Below are positions 1 to 12,227 of a stretch of 64,000 nucleotides of DNA, in pieces; the stretch's first letter is position 1, and each line of letters begins with the position of its first letter. The notes beneath the pieces were generated by a model that was not told where the DNA came from, did no database searches, and worked only from the letters and a program-made list of their open reading frames with translations. The translations under genes were made by a program, and so were the position numbers. This DNA comes from Capillidium heterosporum (Eukaryota > Entomophthoromycota > Entomophthoromycetes > Entomophthorales > Capillidiaceae): positions 1,674,001 through 1,738,000 of the forward strand of contig WBMQ01000001.1 of NCBI GenBank assembly GCA_016630905.1, in the 5' to 3' direction.

Positions 1-1110
1 AACCAGATTATTAATTTATTGCAAAGGTTAAAAAGTTTTAGGCCAGTAAAAGTGAAGTTGTAAAGCCCAAAGAGCCCCAACCTCAACCCGAACAGGAAGA
101 TCAAACTCAGACAATAGTAGAAGAAGGTGTAGAAATAAGTTTAGAGACGGGAGGTAGCGAGAAAAAGAAAGTTCTGTTACCTGGCAAAGCTGATCCCGAA
201 GTTCGAAAGCGTACTATATTTATCGGAAACCTTTCAGTTGAGGCTCTAACCAAAGTAAGCATTCTTTAAATTACAACTACTTAAAAATTTTATTAGGGTG
301 GTAGAAAAATTTTGATGGAGGCTTTTAAAAAGCATGGCAAAATATTATCTATACGATTCCGTTCTCTGGTACAACTTCATTTTATTTTCTACTTTAGCTT
401 ACACCTTTGTTGACTTTTAGGCCCTCGAGAAGCCAATGAATCGAAAAGCTGCCTACATTAAAAATAAGCTCAACACCAAGCGTAGCACCGTCAACTGCTA
501 CATAGTTTTTGCTGAAGAAGAAGGTGCCAACAACAGTTTAGTTCTCAATGCTAGTATGTTATTCGATAAGCATATTCGTGTTGACAAAGTGGATAACGAC
601 AAGATTGTAAGCAGTTTATAGTCAATTTCAATTGTTTATTCATTTTTATAAAGGAATATCCCAAAAAAAGGTCAGTGTTCGTTGGGAACTTGAAGTTTGA
701 GATCGAAGAAGAGCCTCTCTGGGTTCACTTTTCTACCTGCGGTAACGTCCAAGGGGTCCGCGTCGTCCGTGATAGCAAGACAAATCTTGGCAAAGGGTTC
801 GCTTATGTCCTTTTCGAAGTAACTTTTTATTGCAACCATCAAACTAAGCCAAGTTTAGGATGAGGCAGCCGCCCAGCTAGCTATCAAGTTACACGACAGT
901 AAATTAGAGGGACGCAAGATAAGAGTTAGCCGTTGCACAAGCTCTTACAAGTCCAACACAAGTGATCCCGGCTATAAGAAGTTGAAGTTGGCCAGAGAGA
1001 TCATTTTGGAAGGAGAGCGTTCCAGCAAAGCTAAAAAAGGTGACAAGGATGGCAAGCGACAGAGACCAAAGAAAACTGGGAACAAAGCTGCCAAGAAGGC
1101 CAAAAAATAG
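1..1110 (+). CDS. NOP12: Nop12/RBM34-like nucleolar RNA-binding protein, 5' partial
   Basis: Two RRM domains identify a Nop12-type protein, which acts in the nucleolus in pre-rRNA processing for the large ribosomal subunit. Exons read in one frame at 42-254, 297-368, 421-606, 654-818 and 859-1110. RRM1 starts with the RNP2 motif TIFIGNL and RRM2 with SVFVGNL; the second RNP1 reads GKGFAYVLF. An acidic Glu-rich segment precedes RRM1 and a Lys-rich tail ([13 protein letters not shown]) ends the protein, both usual for the family. The introns are 42-52 bases with GTA donors. The start codon and first exon lie before the window edge, so the N-terminus is missing. RBM34 is the animal counterpart. 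Confidence 0.85.
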
Positions 1111-1853
1111 AGAATTAGTCTAGAGATATTTCATAAAATGTAATCGATTTTTTCCATTAAATGTATGAATCCAGAGTAGTACTTTAATGGAGTAATATTT
1201 GTAGGTGTATTTTTAAATAATGAGCTTTAAACTATAATAGTTTATATGTGAATATTTTGAAATTCTATTCAAGGGTACAGGTAATCTGATACATTTTTGT
1301 ATTTCACAATGTTGGCACCTTTGAAACTTGCTATGTTTAGGATACCTATACATTCCTTTTTACTTTTCTACAAATCTTATATAGTTATTGTATTTTTACT
1401 TTAGAAGGATCCTTTATTTGTAAAAAGTGAAGTAGAAAGCAACCTAATATAACGCTTTCAAGTGCAAATAGGTAAAGGACTTCATACCGGATGAGAAAGC
1501 AAGCTGTTTACTAAAAGTCAAATAATTCAAGCAATAACCCAAAATTTATCAGCGTCGATTTTGTAGAAATCAGTTACTTGATACTTAGCTTCAGTTCGCT
1601 TGATAGTCCCTTTATTTACTGTATTATACTGATATCTATATCGTTAACATTTACTCTTCACCCAAATGCTGGGAAAATTCTTTGTTGAATTCTACTACTT
1701 TTCAAGATCATTAAAGAAACAATAACAGGCAATACGCAACAAAGTAGTACAACTTAAACCTTCAACATATTTCAAACCTTTAATTCTCAATATTAAAAAC
1801 GAGCTCAAGCTCCAAAAGAAACTATTATTGACCAATCTTAAACGTCAATCATT
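1111..1853. other. intergenic, convergent 3' ends of NOP12 and SEC16
   Basis: AT-rich spacer of about 740 bases between two converging genes. No coding frame, RNA gene or repeat was recognised. Confidence 0.5.
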
Positions 1854-4800
1854 CTACTGGTTACTGAAGATATCGACGTACCTACCTTTAGCCCCCTTCT
1901 TATTTCTAGTGTTGCGGTTGGACCCTATGGGTGGCGTACTTGCCGTACTGGGAGGTCCCGAGGACATGGGGGTATGCAGCATGGAGGTAGGGCTGGACAT
2001 GGGGGCCGAGTTGAATTCGGGGGGTGCTAGAGCTGCTGATCCTAAACCGGGAGGGGTTGAAGGGTTGGTAGGTTGCAGTTGGTTAGATTTGGCTTTGGGA
2101 GGTGGAGGTAATGCTTCAGCAGCGGGTTTGGATGGTGCCGACTAAAGGTAAAATTCAATAAGGGAATGGTAGGAATTAAAATTACCTTGTTGACCCACCG
2201 CTTGAGCTCCTTATCGTAGTAGAAGGAGTTCTCCTCGCCCAATTTGGCAGTGTGGATCGTCTTGCCTTCAGCGTTGGTTGTAGGACCACCACCTCCAAAT
2301 AAGCTAAAGAGTCCACTAAACATACTCTTAGAGCGTCCATGGTCTATTTGATCATTAGTATTTTGTAAAAAATGACAGGTTACCAGCTTCCTTAGATTTG
2401 TTGGCTTCCGGCTGGCTCTCTGATTTGGGAGGTGACGTAGGTTGTGAAGAAGACTGAACACTGGAGTTAAGCTGAGCATTGGACTGGCTATCATTCGATG
2501 TTGGTTTGTTACGCGATAGCGAGACGTTACCGAAACCCAAGTCTTCGTCGAAATCGTTGTCCTGGTTAGCTACCGACTGGTTACCCGTGTTAAGCTGCTG
2601 GAACAGCTGGGAGTAAATTGGGTCCCCGCCAATGGTGAAAAGAATCCATTACCGAGGTCCTGGTTCGGCGTCATCAAAGCTGCATCGTTCATAGGTAGGA
2701 ATGGAGACGTCATCCGGTTAGTGTTGCTTGTTGAATGCCCAAATGGTGAAGTCATGAGGTTGGGATCAGCCGACCGTCTGCCCGACATCTCATCTTCCAA
2801 AAGTGCCGAACGGTAGGGGTTCTGGTATAAATCGTTGGACGACAGACGGCGGACTGGGCCCTCGTCCATCATCGTGAAAGGGTTGGCTAGAGGTTGGGAG
2901 AAGGAGCCGTTTCGGGTAATGGTCGGACCCGCTTTAATCTCCAACGTTGGTTTTTCGTCGCTCGACTCGGCATAACTGTCCGAGCCCAATACCAGCTGAT
3001 TGATCTTACCTTCCATGACGTTCATGAAGGAACCAAAGGTTGGCTTCTGGGTAAGCCAGTTGGTACTGCTCCTAAAAATTAAAATTAGGACAAAGGAACA
3101 ATGGCAATGGCTTACTTGGTAACACCACTAGCGTGAGACACACGTTGAGTAAGCGAGTTGAGCTGAGCCTTAAATGCAGCATGGAGGTATGGTGCATTGT
3201 TGGGAGCCTGGGAAATAACTTGGTTTATGGACTCCAAGTACCTAAAAATTTATATTAATCCATTATTTCTAGAAATAAAGTACTTGTAGGATTGGTCCAT
3301 GTATCCAAATTCAGCCAGGCACCAAGCCTTGTAAAGTTTGTAGGCCTGGAAGTAGTTGAACCCTACTGTCGGATTTGAAGCCTTATCCTTACCAGCATTT
3401 AGAACGGCTTCGTAGATTTCGGTGGTAGTGATGGCTTCTAGATCGGATTGACGTCCCCTGGGAATAGCGCTATTGACCAAGGTGAGCCTCAGATTTGGGG
3501 CGTTGAGACCATCCTGAATAGCGGCAGTCGGGGCCAGCAAGTAACAGAGGTGGGCTGCTGTAACTCTACCAGTAGCCATTAGTTCATCACCAACTGCTGC
3601 AAGGGCTGTAGCATCTCCTGGGGTTCTGTTAGCAAATATCATAGCCACCTTCTCCATCCAGAGCTGACTGTCACTTGTGTTCTCCAGAGCACTGAATTCC
3701 CGGATGGCGTTGGCCCCCATTCCGGCAAAGAGGCTGTACATCATTCCTGTACTATGATAGCAGTCCGACTGGTTACTTAACACCTCATGCTGGACAAAAG
3801 CCTGCACGACTTCCTGCCAGACTTCTTTTCCAGCACAACTGGCAATGATCAGCGCATGACCCCAGTTGGCATTGTCCATTGCCAACTTGGCGGCTCGTTG
3901 GCGGTTCCCCTTGAGTAGAAGTTCTCGAATTGGAGCCATTATATCTACGTGAGGTAGATCAAGCTGGGGGCTGGCTTCAGTCTGATCAAAGTAGCCAGGC
4001 GGTAGAGCTTGGGTCAAAAGTTGAACGACGGCCTCGTTGCTACCTTCTAATGAACCGTTGTTGCTCAAGAGAATATCCATCAGCTGCCACAGCAGCTTGT
4101 CATCGGTAGAACCTTGCCTTGGGAGACCGGTAACCAGGTCCAAACTAGAAACTTTGCTGATGTTGCTGTCGATAAGCTTCTTGATGAAAGTTTTGTCGAC
4201 ACCGTTATCGAGCAGTGGCTTGGTAACCTCACTATTCTGGAACGGATCAATAATGTTGGGTAGCTGCGTTATCGACTCGATTTTCAGGTTGCTGATGTAG
4301 ACCTTTACAGTCTTACTTTCAGTCGAATCCGAGCTGAACCTTTCGACAACTTGGGGGATCATGGAGACGACTTTTCCACCGAATCCGAAGTGAAATAAAG
4401 CACAGGGACCCCTCCCGTGGCGGTTTTCATCACTAGGCTGGCGATGCATGTCAGTGGAACTGTATCCTTCTGACCTTGGTGAAGCAGTCTGCTTGATTGA
4501 TGTAGGTGGAGATAGCAATTGGCTTTGCTGAAACTGTCGACTCCCAGAGTTAGGTAGGTTGGTAAACTTCGGGCAGTGTGGTTGGTTGACCGCCCAGCAC
4601 CAAGTCGTCAAGTTCAGGTTCGGTACCAGCTGCTGGAAAATTAAACTGAGTAGATAGATAGCTACCATCGAGTTCAGACCTGGGTGAGATAAGATCAGGT
4701 TGGTCCAAAGCACTTTCGGATTTGTATTGGCCAGAGCCAGAGTACAGTGCTTTGGTGGTGTCAGCCTGGGAAGGTGGAGCACCGTAGGGTGGAAGGCTGG

Positions 4801-7268
4801 TTTCACCCACGGGCAATGCTTCGCTGCACACTTGGGTTGGCACGACTTCTTCATAGGCAACGTTACTGTCGTTTGGGGAATAGATGTCGGCTCCCGGATA
4901 GATGTGCACAGCCGAATCACCGTTGTATATCATCGAGTTGGAGTCAGACAAATTACCGCTGCCCAGATAAAAATTTGACTGCGGTGGAGTTGTTGAAGCA
5001 GGCTTGGGATCGTTACTAGCTCCGTTGGAATATCCATCAAAAGCCTCAGCAACCGTTTCACTTGGGACGTTTATTGAGGCAGGCCCTACTGAATTTATTT
5101 GTTCCAAGTCGACATCATTTACGGTTTGATCGGGCAAAGGAATTTCGGTCCCAGCTGTCGAAAAGAAATCTACATCAGCAGCGGTGGAGTCGTGAATAGA
5201 TCCAGCGTGCTGACCGAGGTTGTCGGGATATGCTGGGTAGGTACCGTTGGCATCATCGTAATTAGGCCCTGGCTGTAGATAAGCGGCGTTTGGGTTCTCA
5301 TAATAATTGTAGTAGTCGGCCTCGTTTTTTAGGTTAGCATCATCTTGTGCAAGGTAGGAGGATTGTGAGTCGTAGGCTTCATGGACCTGCTCATGACCAG
5401 TATATACATCTTTGGAGTATTCTGTAGCCTGATTATCTACTACCTGATCGTTATCATAATAGCTTTGCTGGTTATAGTTATAGTCGGTGTTGTTGGTGCC
5501 ATCATATACTGGTGCATAATTAGCATCGTACTCGGGGTATTGAGTGGCATCGTAACCTGCAGCAGTATATCCTCCATTCTGCTGGTCATAAGTGTTGTAG
5601 TCAATTGGAAGTTGAGTGTTGGGATTATATTGCTGATTTTGATATTGTCCATCGCTATATCCATTATATTGTTCATACCCAGGTTGATAATTCGATCCAC
5701 TATTTGCGTCGACTCCGCTGCTATAATCATAATTACTGTAGTAGTTTTGAGAATCATATGCGTACTGGTCAGCAGGATAGGCAGTCATTTCACCGTTAAC
5801 ATACTGAGCATTAGAGTCGTTGGTAGCTGGATCATAGGCATAGCCACTTGCGTTCGTGTCTGGTGGGTAGTAGTTGTAGGACGTAGTATCATACGCATTA
5901 TTAGATCCGTCATACTGGTTATACGAATACTCGGCTTGAGGGGTGAGATAGCTTGGATCTTCGTTATACGCATAGTCCTGTCCATATCCGGAAACTTGAT
6001 TCTGGACAGGATAGTTTGGGTCGTAAGGGGCCTGGCCAGTCGTCGTCGTCGCAGTTGCTGCAAAATTGTCAAAGAAGGAGCTTTCAGGTTGGTTTGCCGG
6101 TAACTGATCAAAGAAATTCATTGAATCGTCCACCTTCGATTCGGGTGCAGCTTGGTTGTTGAAAAAGTTGAATTCGTTGTCATTAGCTTCGGGAGCTTCG
6201 TTGTATTCTTCGGGGAAGCTAGTTGGGACTTGATTGACAACGCTTTCGAACGGCTCTTTGGATTCGGTGTTTTCAATCGCTTCGGGTTTAGTAAGTTCTG
6301 GTTCCTTCCTCAAAAGCGCCTCGAAGTCATCGCCGACTCCGCCACTATTTCCGAAAGCTGCAAATACATTTTCGTCTTCAGCTGCTTGACCATAGGTAAT
6401 GTCGACTGAATTGGAAAATGGACCAGCTTCTTCATTTTCAAAACTTTTAAGCTGTGTATGTTCAGATGTATTGTCTGAAATTCCTAAGCTTGAAAGAGGT
6501 TCAGCTGGTATCGAATCATTTGGGCTTAAGTTGAATTTTAACGCAGTGTCCTTGAGGTCGCTATTTACATCATTAGTAATTCCTTCACTCGATTCGGATA
6601 CTAAAGTCTCTATTGTAAAGTAAATTAGCTTTAAACTTGCATTTTAAATTTCATCCAAAAGCAACGTTACTGATACCTTCGTTTACAGCTATTAATTAAG
6701 CATATATATAAATGCATAATGAACTGTAAACAAAGGTATTTAAATAATCCTTGAGATTAATTTTTAAATTACCTTCAATGTACGGTATCGTTTCAGTAGC
6801 AACTTCATTTGGCTGTTGTAGGGCATCTAAATTAACCGTAGCATTTGTAAAAACTTTTGAACCATCTTCATCAGCCTTCACAGTATTTACATTAATTGCC
6901 TCTAAATCTAAATTAAGATTATTTATTTCGGAATTATTTGGTGCCGGGATTGACTCGGTTGAATTGCTGGCTTCCTGACTAAGAGTTACTTCAGGTTGGT
7001 CAAGCTTGATATCCAAGACATTTGCTTCTTCACTTTCAACAGGTTGGCTAGCTTCATTCTTTAACTCAATTGTAGCTATGGGCTGCGTATTCTGTACATC
7101 GCCTTCACTATTTAAGATCCCATTCGATAGTTCAGGTTTCATTTCTTTCGATGGTTCCGTTAGGCTATGTTTTTGTGAAAGTAGATTGTTATTGACATCC
7201 TTTTCGGCAGTATCTACCAAAGTTTCCTGTTCTTTTTCCGTCGCCTTTGGACTTGTCGTTTCTTCCAT
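1854..7268 (-). CDS. SEC16: COPII coat assembly scaffold Sec16
   Basis: Sec16 organises ER exit sites and COPII budding. Read on the minus strand the exons are 6773-7268, 4568-6609, 3284-4527, 3116-3241, 2384-3071, 2186-2343 and 1854-2141, about 1,680 residues. Residues 1-350 are acidic and disordered. A Tyr/Asn/Gln-rich stretch covers about 350-610. The central conserved ACE1 domain (about 890-1300) contains FGFGGKVVSMIPQVV and WGHALIIASCAGKEVWQEVV. The C-terminal part carries DEDLGFGN and GEENSFYYDKELKRWVN, both typical of Sec16. The intron at 4528-4567 is only 40 bases. The exon 2384-3071 does not hold one frame: the coding frame changes near 2620-2650 (see findings). The intron between the first two exons may hide a 12-base microexon. 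Confidence 0.9.
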
Positions 7269-7480
7269 CCTTTCGATACAATTGTCGGCTTGAGTTTAAA
7301 ATGATGCTTCCATCAATCTGACTTTGGGATGTCATTGCAAACTCAATTTAATTTGACAAAATGCAACAATTAGAAACCAGCACATGGACGATTAGTTTGG
7401 ATCTGACAAATGGCGATTTATGGCTGAATTAGGCTCAAAAGTTTAGTTTTGCAGAGCATCCAAATTTGATAGCCTCTTGT

Positions 7481-7547
7481 AAAGTTGATATAACTGATCT
7501 ATTCTAAATAAACATCTTGGCTTTAAAAAAAAAAAGTTGATATAACT
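7481..7547 (+). mobile_element. retroposed mRNA 3'-end fragment with target-site duplication
   Basis: The 15-mer AAAGTTGATATAACT occurs at 7481-7495 and again at 7533-7547. Between the copies lies a 37-base segment that contains AATAAA and ends in a run of 11 A (the last ones may belong to the second copy). A direct repeat flanking a segment with a polyadenylation signal and a 3' poly(A) tail is the signature of target-primed reverse transcription of an mRNA 3' end. The source gene was not identified in this window. Confidence 0.55.
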
Positions 7548-9281
7548 TGAGGTCGGGTTTCCATCATATTTAGTGATATTTTGAAATATATTACACTATT
7601 TACATTCAAACCATTTGATGATAATTATACAAAAGGTAGTTTCTATCTTGGAATAAGTCGATGGAATCCACTAGTCGAGCTAAATAAACCAAATTAATAC
7701 TACTTACTGGGCAACATATAGCCATATTTAGGATTACATACAATGGCTAGTAATAAAATGACATTAGTTTATATGGCAGATGTATACTCATACCTTTGTT
7801 ACACTTGTTATTTCAAACTATAAAAATCGAAAAAAGAAGACAAAGACAGTATATCATAGTAAAAATATGACAACTAAGTCGCAGCAATATAGAGATGTAG
7901 TATATATCATGAATTAAACAAATATATATTATATAGTAAATATTTACTAAATACTTATATTTTGGGTCTGAAAATATTCTTATAAACCTATGTATTTATC
8001 GTAGAATACTACTAATCTGAAATGAAGCTATAAATGCCTTATTTAGCTATAGCTGAAGGCAATTGAGATTTACAAGACCTTATAGTTATCATTAGAAGGT
8101 ATCGAGTGTTCCAATAATACAAGTTTAAAATCCAATTGGTGCTGAGTAACTTATATGCATGCAGAACATATTCATTCATCGTAGCACTTTTAAAGCAGTA
8201 AAGCCATCTCCCAGATAATCTAACTCTTCCCAACTCAAACTCAGTATAATGACCTAATGGATTTTCCCAGCATTTATCAATTAAATCTTTCCAAGCTTTC
8301 TATCGATCTCTTTGTCTAAGACAACTTAATAGTAAAGCTTGATCAAGATAACAGATGTTTTAATAACGAGGAGCTTAGTAGGCAATTGTGGCCTGAAGGA
8401 ATATCTTTCTTAGTTCAAGCTTCTGGAAGGTATAGCCGGCTTTGACTGATGGAAAGTAAAGTTGTAAAAAGCGAGTTTCTAGTGATAGGAATATTCAAAA
8501 TTGGTATAATAATGCAGTGGTATATGTGGAAGAAGGTAGATGGCTGGTATAAAAAGATGATGCCTGGCTTATTAAACAGTTCGTAACTCAATCAGCCTAT
8601 ATAAAGTCATATAAGGCTATAGGTGAGATCAATGGTGTTGAAGTTTGCAGCTATATTGGCATATCGGGCTTAATTAGTAAACTCTTTGCTTTACAGAAAC
8701 GAGCTTACTACTAGTACATACTTGTATGTATGTGCAAATCAAAACTGATTAAATGCCACATATAACGTAGCACTAAAATATTTATAATAAAAACTATTTT
8801 TTAATTATAGTTGATATACACAATCTTTTATCTTAAACATATATCTCCCAATATGAAGTAGCTGTAGAATGAATAATCCAATTTTAACAGCACATAAGAG
8901 CATAAAGTTAGTTCAAATCTACCTTCCCGAGACCTTCTTTTTATCAGAGTTGATCTATTTATAAGCAGTTGGACAAGTTACTACTACGTCCATGTCTTCG
9001 TTACAGGGAGCAAATTTTCTATTTTAGATCAAAATAATTTATTTTGGTAGTTTGCAGATTTATGATATCATAATCGCAAACTTTTTATTGCCCGAAATAA
9101 TGAATTTCCAATCAAGCCAATGATGCGATCACAAAATCCACACAATGAGCCAGTTTTATTTAGGTCACACCAATTACGAGTAAATATTGCCATCTGCAAA
9201 CCCATGAACAGGTCACGGCACTACAAATTATATATAGAAGTTACTGTTGTGGTGTAAATTATCCTGTACCTTGATCTTTGC

Positions 9282-9289
9282 TATAAAAG
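9282..9289 (+). promoter_or_regulatory. TATA box of the GPI-anchored protein gene
   Basis: TATAAAAG lies 62 bases before the ATG at 9351, a plausible distance for a gene with a short leader. Confidence 0.5.
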
Positions 9290-9350
9290 CTTGGGACTGC
9301 ACAAAATTGAATCCACTTCAATTTTTTCCAAAACCCTACCACCTTCCACA

Positions 9351-10080
9351 ATGCGATTTTCAACCATCTTCATCGGGTTGCTCGGCCTCAGCTTAAGTTC
9401 CATTAGGGCTGACGATGGTAACTAGTAACTTCTTTACAAGCCTACTGAACTCAAACTTTGTAGATGAACCCAAGAAAGGTAAAGGAGCCGTAGCCAGTAC
9501 CGACGTCAGCTCCATTGCTGGTACTTACAGCTTGACCTACAACTTTAACAACACCAAGACTTCGTCCGACACCATCCCATTGGCCTGTACCTCCATTACT
9601 GACTTTACTTTGACTATCCCCGACTCGGGTACCGACATCCAAACCGACTTCAGCAAGGTCAAAGACGGTAAGGACCCCATCTTCGGCACTAAACAAAGTG
9701 CCTGGACCATCAAGGAGTTTGTCAAGCAAGATGGCTACTCAGTCCTCAAAGTCAACTTGTTCCGTAACGACGACAACGAAACTTTAGTTTGCATGTACGT
9801 CAAGTTGGACCAAAAAAATTTAGTAATCAACTTCAATCCCAAAGAGCCTAAGGATTGCCCTACCCGCTTCATCGAATCTACCAAGACTTGTTTAGCTAAG
9901 ACCGCCTATATCTTTGGCACTTGTCAGTCGGGTGTCTGTAACGGTGAGAAATCCGATCCTAGTGCTACTAAAGGTAAAAGCGGTAGTAGTGATAAATCGG
10001 CTTCTAGTTCAAATGCTTTGATCTATTTACCTTCGGTTGTCACTTTAATGCTTCCATTGTTGGCTTTCGTTTGGGTCTAA
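9351..10080 (+). CDS. GPI-anchored secreted cysteine-containing surface protein, lineage-specific
   Basis: Two exons, 9351-9417 and 9464-10080, encode 227 residues. The first exon encodes only a signal peptide (MRFSTIFIGLLGLSLSSIRA, cleavage likely near residue 20). The mature part has six cysteines, the last four in the pattern CPTRFIESTKTC and CQSGVC, and no domain I recognise. A Ser/Gly/Lys-rich linker leads to a hydrophobic tail ending LLAFVWV, the layout of a GPI-anchor signal. I infer a cell-wall or plasma-membrane protein. Codon choice is more C-ending than in its neighbours, which together with the clear TATA box suggests strong expression. Function is unknown. Confidence 0.75.
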
Positions 10081-10602
10081 CTTCGATTTAGTAGCTTAAT
10101 AAACTAACCTTTACTTTTAAGTTTTGATTTTGTCTTTTAGGATATGTTTATATTAATTTAATATTTAGAGTTATAGGATTTGTAATGGATTTTAGATATA
10201 GTATATTGCACGCGAAAACTTTTACATAGTTCGTATTCTTTGACTATAAATACCAGCATACTGATAGTCTTGGAGAAATCGACTTATATTTAAATCCTAT
10301 TCAAAACTGAAACTATATTTATCATAAAGATTATAACTCTATATTCCAAAAAGTATATTGAAAATGGATAATAGTATAGATTATTTGAAGTATAAGATAG
10401 GCTGAAAAAATAGCTACTATATTTGTTAAGACAAAAGATCGGAATAAACTTTATAAACTGCTATTTAAAATACAAATGGCTAAGATTTATTAAAAGTTAG
10501 ACGTATAGTGAAAATAAAAAGCATATAGCTATCCTTATATCGCTGCTAAAGTTCATTCAATAATTGTACTATTCCAACCATATAATATCTTTACTCAATC
10601 CT
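10081..10602. other. intergenic between converging genes
   Basis: AT-rich spacer with no recognised feature. Confidence 0.5.
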
Positions 10603-11385
10603 TTACATCTCACCACATTCTGTTATAACAACCGGAAGTTTGGGCTTATTGCTAGGACCGGTACTGATGTTCTCGATCTTACGCACTGTCAGATGACCAT
10701 CGATAACTTTACCAAACACAACGTGCTTGTCATCCAAGAAGTCACATTTGGCACAAGTAATAAAAAACTATTCCTATATAAACAAACAAAACTCAAAATT
10801 CTAAAATATTTACCTGGCAACCGTTAGTATGGGGTCCAGAGTTAGCCTAAATGTCAAAAATGAGCATAGTGTATGCATAAAAGATAAACTTGCCATAGAT
10901 AGTAAACCAATTCCATCGTGTTTCAATTTGAAGTTCTCGTCAGGGAACTTTTCCCCGTAGATCGACATGGAACCAGTGCCATCACCCTATTAAATATTTT
11001 AATATCTAAATGTTCAAGTCTGGATTACCTTGAGAAAATCTCCACCTTGAATCATAAAATCTTTTATAATTCTATACAAATGTATAAATGGAAATTAAAT
11101 GTATTTAATTACCTGTGAAATGTGGCGTTTTTATAACCCTTTGCTACGTTGTTGATTCTAATTGTAAATTAAGATTGTTTAGTATGAATAAATAGAAATG
11201 AAAAGTACTTGTATTCACCGGTACACAACTGCCTAAAAATTGAAATTTAATGTAAGAGTATTAAGATAAATTTACCTAAAATTTTCAGCAGTTTTGGGTA
11301 CAACATCAGCAAACAGCTCCATCTTTATCCTTCCGGCCGGCTGGCCGCCAATGGATATGTCGAAAAATACTACTGGATTGGTCAT
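10603..11385 (-). CDS. PPIH: cyclophilin H, spliceosomal peptidyl-prolyl isomerase
   Basis: Seven exons on the minus strand: 11276-11385, 11209-11232, 11113-11157, 11029-11071, 10894-10986, 10814-10846 and 10603-10767, encoding 170 residues, the normal length for PPIH. The start [18 protein letters not shown] and the end [14 protein letters not shown] match the U4/U6-snRNP-associated subfamily rather than cyclophilin A. The active-site segments FMIQGGDF and NGCQFFITC are intact. The intron 10847-10893 begins with GC instead of GT: only the donor GCAAGT joins ATG to GCT-AAC in frame (LSMANSGP), and the downstream GT would give a stop. The start is divergent from NHP2, 269 bases away. Confidence 0.92.
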
Positions 11386-11654
11386 TATGCTCTACCTAAA
11401 CGAAACCTAGCACTTGAACAGATTTCACCAATATAAACTTAGTGATGTCAGTAGCCTTCTTCCAAAAGCTACTTTATCCAATAGCCTCCTATCCAATTCA
11501 AAAGAAATTTTAGTTCACCAGAACTCTTCTCAAATAAACCTCAGCTATTGGTTAATGCTGCAAATCAAGTCCAGAAGCCAAATGCACCAAAAGTTTTGCT
11601 TCAAAACTCAAACTTTACAAAAAAAAGTTTTATCACCAGCAAAAGTTTTGACAA

Positions 11655-12227
11655 ATGGGTAAAGACAGCAAGGACAAGAAGCAGAAAAAGGAAGATAAGA
11701 ACGAAGTCAGTAAGGCTGACTTGGACATCGACACCTTCGACACTAGCAAACTACTCATCTCCCCCATTGCTCACCCTTTGGCCAGCGACAAGCTCAACAA
11801 GAAGTTATTGAAGTTGACCAAGAAAGGTATGTACGCCTTCTCATAGCCAAATTAACATTGTATTTAGCCCACAAGCACAAGCACGTACGTCGTGGTATCA
11901 AAGATGCTGTCAAAGCTATTCGCAAGGGTCAGAAGGGGTAAGTTTTTTGGTTATAGGATGGGATACTAACTTTCTTGTTTTAGAGTTATGGTGTTGGCCG
12001 GCAACGTCTTCCCCGAAGATGTCATTAGTCATATCCCAGTCTTATGCGAGGAAGCCAACATCCCTTACTGTTTCGTTCCCTCCAAAGAATTGTTGGGTGC
12101 TAGTACTGGTACTAAACGTTCTACCTCCTGTCTCTTTGTTTCCCCAGGTGGTGCTACCTTGCCGGAAGAGTTCGAATACAAGGATGTTTACGAGGATGCT
12201 GTTTCTTCGATCGCTAAGTTGGCTTAG
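11655..12227 (+). CDS. NHP2: H/ACA snoRNP protein Nhp2 (L7Ae family)
   Basis: Exons 11655-11826, 11868-11937 and 11984-12227 encode 161 residues. Nhp2 binds H/ACA RNAs for pseudouridylation and telomerase. The Lys-rich N-terminus MGKDSKDKKQKKEDK closely resembles yeast Nhp2, and the L7Ae core has the motifs RRGIKDAVKAIRKGQKG, VMVLAGN and the stretch VISHIPVLCEEANIPY. These favour Nhp2 over the related Snu13. The second intron has a canonical TACTAAC branch site. Open frames just upstream (11414-11662) overlap the leader and lack support. Confidence 0.93.

Larger units (their letters stand above)
7269..9350. other. 2.1-kb gene-poor AT-rich stretch
   Basis: No credible gene was found. The stretch contains the target-site-flanked poly(A) insert at 7481-7547 and, at its right end, the promoter of the GPI-protein gene. 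The short open frame at 8039-8233 has no supporting features. Confidence 0.5.

Noticed and set aside
5381-6103. 240-codon open frame on the + strand rich in Ile/Val/Leu
   Set aside because: It is the complement of the Tyr/Asn/Asp-rich part of SEC16; the codon bias there removes stops and yields artificial hydrophobic residues.
11414-11811. frames upstream of and overlapping NHP2
   Set aside because: They are out of frame with NHP2 and cover its leader and first exon.
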